A DNA stretch of 64,000 nucleotides from Verrucomicrobiota bacterium (GTDB taxonomy: Bacteria > Verrucomicrobiota > Verrucomicrobiia > Chthoniobacterales > JAFAMB01): the NCBI GenBank assembly GCA_019239825.1, contig JAFAZK010000280.1, positions 28,214 through 92,213 on the forward strand, read 5' to 3'. The notes beneath the pieces were generated by a model. It did no database searches, was not told the DNA's origin, and was given only the letters and a program-made list of their open reading frames with translations. A program made the position numbers and the translations under genes. Within the stretch, counting starts at the first letter, position 1, and the number at the start of each line of letters is the position of its first letter. Below, in pieces: positions 24,460 through 30,015 of the stretch.

Positions 24460-27400
24460 CTACACCTCAAACGCCAGGATACGCGGAAGCTCGCCGGGAT
24501 ACGCAAAACATAGCAGCGAATATCCGATCCCGGAGATTCCGCGAAACAGGCTCGGTGAGAAGCAGAAGTTTTCGCCCACACTCTGTTGAAGACGAAAGAA
24601 CGCTCCTCGCAGACCGCGTTCGAGAGTTTGCTCGATAAGATTCGCGGCACTAGCCTGGAACTCAGGCCGGTTCTCCCGGCTGGCGATATAACTCAGGACC
24701 TCGGCAATGCCGAAGTTTCCGCAGCACCAGTGGTCCATGCTGCCTCGCTGGCGGATCTTTTCAACGACGATATCCAGCTCGTCGCGGGAAAGCTTTTGCG
24801 GTGTCTCCACGCCGACCGTGGCTAAAAGAATGCCGGCGGCGCCGTTGCACCAGTTATTGAGAGAACCTTGCGGTCCTCTTACTGCGATTGGCCAAGAACT
24901 GTTTTTCGGGTCAAAAAAACCTCTCATCAGTTTCAAGGCTCGCTCAACGAGTTCGTTGAACTGTGGATCACAGAAAGTGCGGCTGTATTCGGTCAAGGCA
25001 AAACTGATGCCCGCTAAGCCGTGAGCAAAACCGACATAGGAATCGCCGTTAGACCTGGTCCAGCCGAGCTCGGGATGGTAACGAGCCGCCAGCATCCGAG
25101 CTGCAGCGAGCGCGTTGCCGGCCGCACCGGCGTCTTTTGTGACCTGATAAAGTCGTGTAAGCGCGACTAACAATCCGGCCACACCCGAGATTATGTCAGG
25201 CTCATCCGTTTCAGGCCTTAATTTGACTCTTTTATTCAGCGCTAGAGCCAGTGCAGTCCAATCACTGTCCTTGGTTAGCCTTCCCAGAACCAAAGCGCCG
25301 TAAATCAGAGCCCCGACTCCATTGCAGATACCGGGAGGATAGTCAGCAGGCGGCTCGAAGACAGCCAGCCTTTCCATGAATCTCGATCCCGGGCGTTTCG
25401 GGAAAGCGGATCCTGTTAACTGGTCAACCGCCGCTAGAAAAATGAGCGGCCCCATATCTCCCAGATAGATCCCTTCGCGGTGAGCAGCGCTGAGATCGCG
25501 CGGAAGAAAACTCGGCGGATCCCATAGATACGGGCCATCTGATTTACTGATTCGCTGAGTTAATTCGTTAGCAAACTGCTGGACGACTGTTTCGGCCTGC
25601 GCGCCGGTTAACGGCTTTTCGATGGTCGCTGGAAAACGTCTGAGGGATTCCTGGATCACCTCCGTCTGAAAGCGGAAATCGTCTGCTCCCATGGCAGCGA
25701 TTCGTTCGAAAACGATATCGATCGGTTTCTTTCGAGCCGCGCTGGGCAGATGAAAGTTTCGACCAAGTAATTCCGTGCTGTTCAGCCGAATATGGAACCT
25801 CGGTATATCCAAGCCGAGCAATGACTGAACCTCGAAATCGATCAGCGTCTTGGTTTCTGGGGTTAGAGCGTTGTCTCGCAACGGGACACGATAAAGCTGC
25901 TCAAAAACGATGCTTTGGCGCACGCCAGAGGTCAGACATTTGGGAGCACGTGCTTGCTTCAGCAGGAAACCATAAAGGGTCGTCGGACGGTAAACGAACC
26001 TGGTCTTACTTTGGGCAAATTGTTCGATTAACCGGCTAAACTCGGTTTTCCGATCTGATACGAAATGATAGAGCCGGCCAAAGCCCGTTATGAGTTCGGC
26101 TTGGTAACGCCGCACATCCTGGATCTCATTGCCCAAACGGACAGTGTTGCCGGCATGCCTGGGTGATCGCGGCTTGGTGACTGGCCGCATCTGGTCGGAG
26201 TTGAGATTTTCCCAGTCAGTCACGTTTGTGTGTGTTAGGTCCACAAAACCGCTGCCCAGGCCGCAATAATCTGCCGGTACATGGGAGGCGCTTAATTGCC
26301 AGAAGGGCAACAAACCGGTCTCGATCACTGATGGGTTTCCTAGTTCCAAGACGTGCGCAGCGCCAGGTGTCGAATCGAACTTCGCGCTTCCACGTCCAGG
26401 GTGAAAAAATGATTCCGTGTCGATAGGAACCGGGCGATCGCCGGCAGCGATCACATTTTCGAATCCCAGATCACATCCATTCAGCAGATAAGCCAGACAG
26501 AGGAGTTCGCCACCGCCCCGGTAATAATGCCGGACATCTTGGGCGTTTTGACAGGGAGATTGTTCGATAAATTCTTCCCAGCCATATTCCTCACGCTTGA
26601 TTACTCGCGCCAGGCGCCAAGCCGCGGTGAATCCGACCCCGGCAAGCCACCGATCAACTCGAACAAGCGCTTCAGCAATGGAAAGGTCTTTAGGCTTGTA
26701 TAGCACCTGCTTGCCGTCGTCGAAAATGAGCAAGATCACTTGCTTACCTCCATCGTGCCGATCCGATATGCCCGTTTTTGTCCGTACTAGTTTTGGCCAG
26801 CGATTCTCTGACTGACCCAACGCGATCACTTCAGAAAAGTCAGTTCGGAGACGCTCCAGGAATAGGTTAGTGGAGTTAGTCCAGGATGTGAGTAAATGGC
26901 TGATCTGGCGGGCTAAAACCGGGAATCGTTCAAATAAGATCCGGTACTCGCTTTGGCGGACGCTTTGGATAAAGGTCTCGAAACTGCCGCCATTCTGCTG
27001 ATGTTGAGAGAATTGCGCGAAGCTCGGGAAAGAAGCAAGTTCGGAGATTTCTTGGAGAAGCGAAAGCAGCAAAGAATCGATCGCCGATGCCGTCACGGCG
27101 TCGGGTGACAGCGATAAGTTCTGACGAGCGAAAGCGATCAGGGGTAGCCAGAGAACTGAAAATGGAAATGCTTGGCTCCCCTCCAAATCAACGGGGGGAT
27201 ACTGAAGAGCTTGGTTGAGAACTTCTTCCCATCGATCCCTTTGGGTCACCGGTTCTGGCGGCTCGGAGGTGACATAAACGGCCTGCTCTTCGGAAACACC
27301 AAGCGATCTCAGGCGAGCAGAAAATCGGTCATAAGTGCCCGTCGTGAATACCTGTTTCCAATCGCGGAAATCGTCTCCGGGTTCCGGAGTTGCCTGGGGT

Positions 27401-27474
27401 TCGGTAGGCGCTGCGGCTAACCGCTCGTGAAGATAGTGAGCTTGGGCAGAGAGGGCAGCTAATGATTTAGACAT
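24460..27474 (-). CDS. lanM: Class II lanthipeptide synthetase LanM, CCG-motif (ProcM-like) type
   Basis: 1004 residues. LanM dehydrates Ser/Thr of a precursor and cyclises Cys onto the products. The N-terminal dehydratase (DUF4135) spans about 100-600, with LLIFDDGKQVLYKPKDLSIA and GCDLGFENVIAAGDRPVPID followed by TESFFHPG. The C-terminal LanC-like cyclase (about 660-1004) has ICNGVGALIYGALVLGRL, FAHGLAGISFALTEY, NNWCNGAAGILLA and MDHWCCGNFGIAEVL. The predicted zinc ligands are Cys876, Cys917 and Cys918. Cys-Cys-Gly replaces the usual Cys-His-Gly, as in ProcM, a class known for slow, substrate-tolerant cyclisation. It is the last gene after four precursor genes, separated from them by a stable hairpin. 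Confidence 0.95.
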   Translation of the reverse strand: MSKSLAALSAQAHYLHERLAAAPTEPQATPEPGDDFRDWKQVFTTGTYDRFSARLRSLGVSEEQAVYVTSEPPEPVTQRDRWEEVLNQALQYPPVDLEGSQAFPFSVLWLPLIAFARQNLSLSPDAVTASAIDSLLLSLLQEISELASFPSFAQFSQHQQNGGSFETFIQSVRQSEYRILFERFPVLARQISHLLTSWTNSTNLFLERLRTDFSEVIALGQSENRWPKLVRTKTGISDRHDGGKQVILLIFDDGKQVLYKPKDLSIAEALVRVDRWLAGVGFTAAWRLARVIKREEYGWEEFIEQSPCQNAQDVRHYYRGGGELLCLAYLLNGCDLGFENVIAAGDRPVPIDTESFFHPGRGSAKFDSTPGAAHVLELGNPSVIETGLLPFWQLSASHVPADYCGLGSGFVDLTHTNVTDWENLNSDQMRPVTKPRSPRHAGNTVRLGNEIQDVRRYQAELITGFGRLYHFVSDRKTEFSRLIEQFAQSKTRFVYRPTTLYGFLLKQARAPKCLTSGVRQSIVFEQLYRVPLRDNALTPETKTLIDFEVQSLLGLDIPRFHIRLNSTELLGRNFHLPSAARKKPIDIVFERIAAMGADDFRFQTEVIQESLRRFPATIEKPLTGAQAETVVQQFANELTQRISKSDGPYLWDPPSFLPRDLSAAHREGIYLGDMGPLIFLAAVDQLTGSAFPKRPGSRFMERLAVFEPPADYPPGICNGVGALIYGALVLGRLTKDSDWTALALALNKRVKLRPETDEPDIISGVAGLLVALTRLYQVTKDAGAAGNALAAARMLAARYHPELGWTRSNGDSYVGFAHGLAGISFALTEYSRTFCDPQFNELVERALKLMRGFFDPKNSSWPIAVRGPQGSLNNWCNGAAGILLATVGVETPQKLSRDELDIVVEKIRQRGSMDHWCCGNFGIAEVLSYIASRENRPEFQASAANLIEQTLERGLRGAFFRLQQSVGENFCFSPSLFRGISGIGYSLLCFAYPGELPRILAFEV

Positions 27475-27478
27475 AAAT

Positions 27479-27504
27479 AGCCGCCATCGGAACCGATGGC
27501 GGCT
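27479..27504 (-). promoter_or_regulatory. Stem-loop between the precursor genes and lanM
   Basis: On the minus strand, AGCCGCCATCG, GTTC and CGATGGCGGCT form an 11-bp perfect stem with a four-base loop. It ends about four bases before the lanM start codon at 27474 and follows the last precursor stop at 27548. It could attenuate read-through or hide the lanM ribosome-binding site, keeping synthetase levels below precursor levels. That reading is inference; the perfect stem is directly visible. Confidence 0.65.
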
Positions 27505-27547
27505 TCAAAAATGCTTCGTCCTAGCAAATAAGTGCTATCGGCGCGGC

Positions 27548-27682
27548 TTAGGCGATGTTGACCGTGCTCAACACGTTGGAGCAGCTGACGCTCTGAATAG
27601 AGGTGGTATCGTTGATGCCGCCGGCAACGTCTTCGAGTTGTTCGTCGCTAATGGATTCTGGTTTGTTGGTTTCTTCGCTCAT
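27548..27682 (-). CDS. Lanthipeptide precursor LanA1 (44 residues)
   Basis: Read by hand from the minus strand. The 22-residue leader starts MSEETNKPESI and ends SDEQLEDVAGG, a double-glycine leader of the LanA type. The 22-residue core starts INDTT and continues SIQSVSCSNVLSTVNIA. It has one Cys (core position 12) and seven Ser/Thr in reach, so at most one (methyl)lanthionine ring. The start is the ATG at 27682. The core is the same as that of LanA3 at 27953 and differs from LanA2 at one residue. The C39 peptidase of the exporter should cut after the Gly-Gly. Confidence 0.9.
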   Translation of the reverse strand: MSEETNKPESISDEQLEDVAGGINDTTSIQSVSCSNVLSTVNIA

Positions 27683-27748
27683 ATTATCCGTAGGTTTATG
27701 GTTCTCGTTTGTTAAGTCGGAATTGGCCGGCTTTTCTCTGGCGCGGCT

Positions 27749-27883
27749 TTAGGCGATGTTGATCGTGCTCAACACGTTGGAGCAGCTAACGCTCTGAATA
27801 GAGGTGGTATCATTGATGCCGCCGGCAACGTCTTCGAGTTGTTCGTCGCTGACCTGTTCTGGTTTGTTGGTTTCTTCGCTCAT
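27749..27883 (-). CDS. Lanthipeptide precursor LanA2 (44 residues)
   Basis: Second tandem copy. The leader differs at two positions from LanA1 (PEQVSDEQLEDVAGG in place of PESISDEQLEDVAGG). The core differs at one: it ends NVLSTINIA and not NVLSTVNIA. The single Cys and all Ser/Thr positions are unchanged. Intergenic spacing to LanA1 is 66 bp and contains no promoter I can see, so it should be cotranscribed. Its short length kept it below usual gene-calling limits. Confidence 0.9.
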   Translation of the reverse strand: MSEETNKPEQVSDEQLEDVAGGINDTTSIQSVSCSNVLSTINIA

Positions 27884-27952
27884 ATTAAATCGGTTTGTCC
27901 GGTTTTGGGTTTCTTTTAGGATCGGAGTTCGCCCATTCTTCCTGTGCCAGAC

Positions 27953-28087
27953 TTAGGCGATGTTGACCGTGCTCAACACGTTGGAACAGCTAACGCTCTG
28001 AATAGAGGTGGTATCGTTGATGCCGCCGGCTACATCCTCGAGTTGCTCATCACTGATCGATTCTGGTTTGTTGGTATCTTCGCTCAT
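27953..28087 (-). CDS. Lanthipeptide precursor LanA3 (44 residues)
   Basis: First of the three tandem LanA genes in transcription order. The leader begins MSEDTNKPESI (Asp in place of Glu at position 4) and ends SDEQLEDVAGG. The core has SIQSVSCSNVLSTVNIA, the same as LanA1. Synonymous changes against LanA1 (for example GAG/GAA, TGT/TGC) show that these are older duplicates whose protein sequence is held constant, which argues for selection on the product. Confidence 0.9.
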   Translation of the reverse strand: MSEDTNKPESISDEQLEDVAGGINDTTSIQSVSCSNVLSTVNIA

Positions 28088-28149
28088 ATGGTTGGGTGTA
28101 CGGTTGGTTTGGTTTCTGGTTGTGGTTCTCGAATGCCGCGCTCGAGAGT

Positions 28150-28464
28150 TTAGAGGCTGGAATCCGGGCCTAAGAACGTGTTGTTCTCAGCGCTTAAGAA
28201 TCCGCCCGCTATTGTTTCAAGCTCGGCGTCCGAAAGGTTTGCATTCTGGTCCGGGAAATCCTTTGGCAAGACGATGTACATCAGATCGTCTGTCTCTTGC
28301 AGGAGTACTACCTTCAGCCGATCCGGTAATGTGGTGCCTAGTGCTCGCTCGACGGCGAACTTTGGGTTCGCTAGCAAGGATTCCCGAAACGCCTCATCTT
28401 TCAAGGCCGCCCTTACGAGTACCTCTTTGACGTCTTTTCGTGAGATATTCGAGTTGGAATCCAT
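28150..28464 (-). CDS. NHLP leader-family RiPP precursor without cysteine in the core
   Basis: 104 residues. The leader is the nitrile-hydratase-alpha-like type: VRAALKDEAFRESLLANPKF, AVERALGTTLPDRLKVVLLQ, DDLMYIVLPKDF, then NLSDAELETIAGG. The 16-residue core is FLSAENNTFLGPDSSL with three Ser, one Thr and no Cys, so a LanM could dehydrate it but could not form a ring. It is the first gene after the sigma-54 promoter and upstream of the three short LanA genes. Options: a true second product, a substrate of another enzyme, or a helper of the NHLP-type exporter. Confidence 0.85.
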   Translation of the reverse strand: MDSNSNISRKDVKEVLVRAALKDEAFRESLLANPKFAVERALGTTLPDRLKVVLLQETDDLMYIVLPKDFPDQNANLSDAELETIAGGFLSAENNTFLGPDSSL

Positions 28465-28522
28465 TTCTACTCTTTGTCTCCGGTGTGCCCGACATCCACT
28501 TCCGTGTCCGCCGAGCTATTTA

Positions 28523-28537
28523 GCAATGGGTGTGCCA
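28523..28537 (-). promoter_or_regulatory. Sigma-54 promoter (-24/-12) of the lanthipeptide operon
   Basis: On the minus strand the sequence is TGGCACACCCATTGC, a perfect match to TGGCAC-N5-TTGC. The expected start of transcription is near 28511, about 47 bp before the ATG of the NHLP peptide gene at 28464. Sigma-54 promoters need an AAA+ activator, and such an activator gene lies immediately upstream. It would drive the NHLP peptide, the three LanA genes and lanM. Confidence 0.88.
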
Positions 28538-28620
28538 TAACTACGTCTGTTGATTCAAGTATCTGGGATATGGTCAGTTGCATACATTTAGCCATTTTAG
28601 CTTCCTGACTGAACAACCCA

Positions 28621-28665
28621 AAAATGGAACTCCGATTCTCGAAAATGGAACGACAGCTCCATTTT
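28621..28665. promoter_or_regulatory. Enhancer sites for the sigma-54 activator (three AAAATGGARC half-sites)
   Basis: AAAATGGAAC occurs at 28621-28630 and again at 28642-28651. It is followed after four bases by GCTCCATTTT at 28656-28665, the reverse complement of AAAATGGAGC. The last two form a 24-bp palindrome; the first is an extra half-site 21 bp (two helical turns) away. They lie 85-140 bp upstream of the -24/-12 promoter, the normal place for an enhancer-binding protein to bind and loop to sigma-54. Binding by the protein encoded at 28685 is inferred. Confidence 0.75.
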
Positions 28666-28684
28666 AGGTTCGCGGTCCGCTGTT

Positions 28685-29833
28685 TCACTCCTCTGGCTTC
28701 AGGCGATGGTGCCGCAGAAAATCCATGAACTTTTGATAGTGTTCCGGCCTGATATTGAGTAGGACACTCATCCGGCGATAACTGCCTCTGGCTGCTAACA
28801 GTCCCTGGGAGATTATCTCGCGGACCTGAGCTCGATTTAAGTCGCGGTCGAGAAAAGGCTCATGAACGACGTCCCAAAACGACCTCCCCTGCTCGACCAT
28901 ATCCTCGAATAGTTCATTCTTGCCGGTGCCCGGACCAGGTAAACTTGCTTGGCGAAGCTCGCTGACAAAATGATCTGGCTCTATGTACTTTGATTCCGCC
29001 ATGGAGAAGCCGATCGTGACGATGCTCCGGAGCTCCCGAACATTGCCCGGCCAGGGGTATCGCTCTAGAAACTTGATCGATGTAGGCGAGAATGCCTTCT
29101 TGAGGTTGTATTCCTGATTCAGCTTATCGACAAAATAACTAATTAATAGTTTCCAATCCTCATCGCGTTCCCGCAAAGCTGGGATATCCAAGGGAAAATA
29201 GCGGAGGCGGAAATAAAGATCTTGGCGAAAATGACCGGTGGCGATCATATCGCGCAGCGGTCTGTTAGTGGCTGCTATTACCCGAACATCCACCGAATAG
29301 GTTTTGGTCGAGCCCAACGGTTTAACTTCCTTTTCCGCGAGTGCTCGCAGCAACATGGTCTGAGCAGTGGGAGGAAGATCACCGACTTCATCCAGGAAAA
29401 CGGCGCCTCTGTCCGCCGCATCAAATAGACCTTTATGATCAGCGATGGCGCCGGTAAAGCTGCCTTTAACGTGCCCGAATAGTTCGCTAACGGTTACGTT
29501 GCCTTCGCTGTATTGTGGGCAATTGACCACCACAAAAGGCTCGCTAATGCGCGAGCTCATCAGATGGCAGGCTTTAGCAAATAACTCTTTGCCTACACCA
29601 CTCTCGCCTGTGATCAGGATGGTTTGATTGAATTTGGCGAACTTTTGAACTTTGTCTAAAGTGTCTCGCATTTTCGAACTGACACCGACTAGATCAACCG
29701 CTTGCTTTATTCCCCATTTCTCTAGGGACTTGACGCGGACCTGGAAGGCCACATCCGTCATGGTTTTGTCAGTTTCGCGGCTAACTTTCGTAGACGGAAA
29801 CGGAACCACGTTAGCGGTACTATCGCTCTCCAT
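28685..29833 (-). CDS. Sigma-54-dependent activator (enhancer-binding protein) of the lanthipeptide locus
   Basis: About 382 residues from the ATG at 29833 (MESDSTANVVPFPS); a GTG at 29848 would add five. It has no receiver, GAF or PAS domain, only a 50-residue N-terminal stretch before the AAA+ domain, as in PspF. Walker A is ITGESGVGKELFAKAC, the sigma-54 contact loop is HVKGSFTGA (Ser in place of the first Ala of GAFTGA), Walker B is GAVFLDEVGDLPPT, and the arginine-finger region is RYPWPGNVRELRS. A Fis-like HTH closes the protein (RMSVLLNIRPEHYQKFMDFL). The sites just downstream of its stop are its likely targets. Confidence 0.92.
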   Translation of the reverse strand: MESDSTANVVPFPSTKVSRETDKTMTDVAFQVRVKSLEKWGIKQAVDLVGVSSKMRDTLDKVQKFAKFNQTILITGESGVGKELFAKACHLMSSRISEPFVVVNCPQYSEGNVTVSELFGHVKGSFTGAIADHKGLFDAADRGAVFLDEVGDLPPTAQTMLLRALAEKEVKPLGSTKTYSVDVRVIAATNRPLRDMIATGHFRQDLYFRLRYFPLDIPALRERDEDWKLLISYFVDKLNQEYNLKKAFSPTSIKFLERYPWPGNVRELRSIVTIGFSMAESKYIEPDHFVSELRQASLPGPGTGKNELFEDMVEQGRSFWDVVHEPFLDRDLNRAQVREIISQGLLAARGSYRRMSVLLNIRPEHYQKFMDFLRHHRLKPEE

Positions 29834-29928
29834 AAATGCAAGACACACGAGGCCGGGAACCGCCCTTATCCTCTACCTACTCTGGACCATACCAACTGTT
29901 TTTCCGCAAGATGCGCGTAGGGTCCTGT

Positions 29929-29995
29929 CCCATAAATAGCATGGCTTTTGCCGGCGGCCTATTCTGATCGCGACGAAAGCCATGTTATTTATGGG
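29929..29995. terminator. Stem-loop between the exporter gene and the activator gene
   Basis: CCCATAAATAGCATGGCTTT (29929) pairs with AAAGCCATGTTATTTATGGG (29976-29995) with one mismatch around a GC-rich loop. It lies 21 bp downstream of the stop of the exporter gene at 30016 and before the activator start. It probably ends the exporter transcript and gives the activator gene its own promoter. Confidence 0.6.
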
Positions 29996-30015
29996 TAGTA
30001 CCCTAAGTTACAGAA

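Noticed and set aside
28467-28688. Open frame between the activator and the NHLP peptide gene, which could give a 42-residue peptide starting MAKCMQLTISQ
   Set aside because: It covers the enhancer half-sites and the -24/-12 promoter, its start lies upstream of the predicted transcription start, and it lacks a Gly-Gly leader or other family feature.
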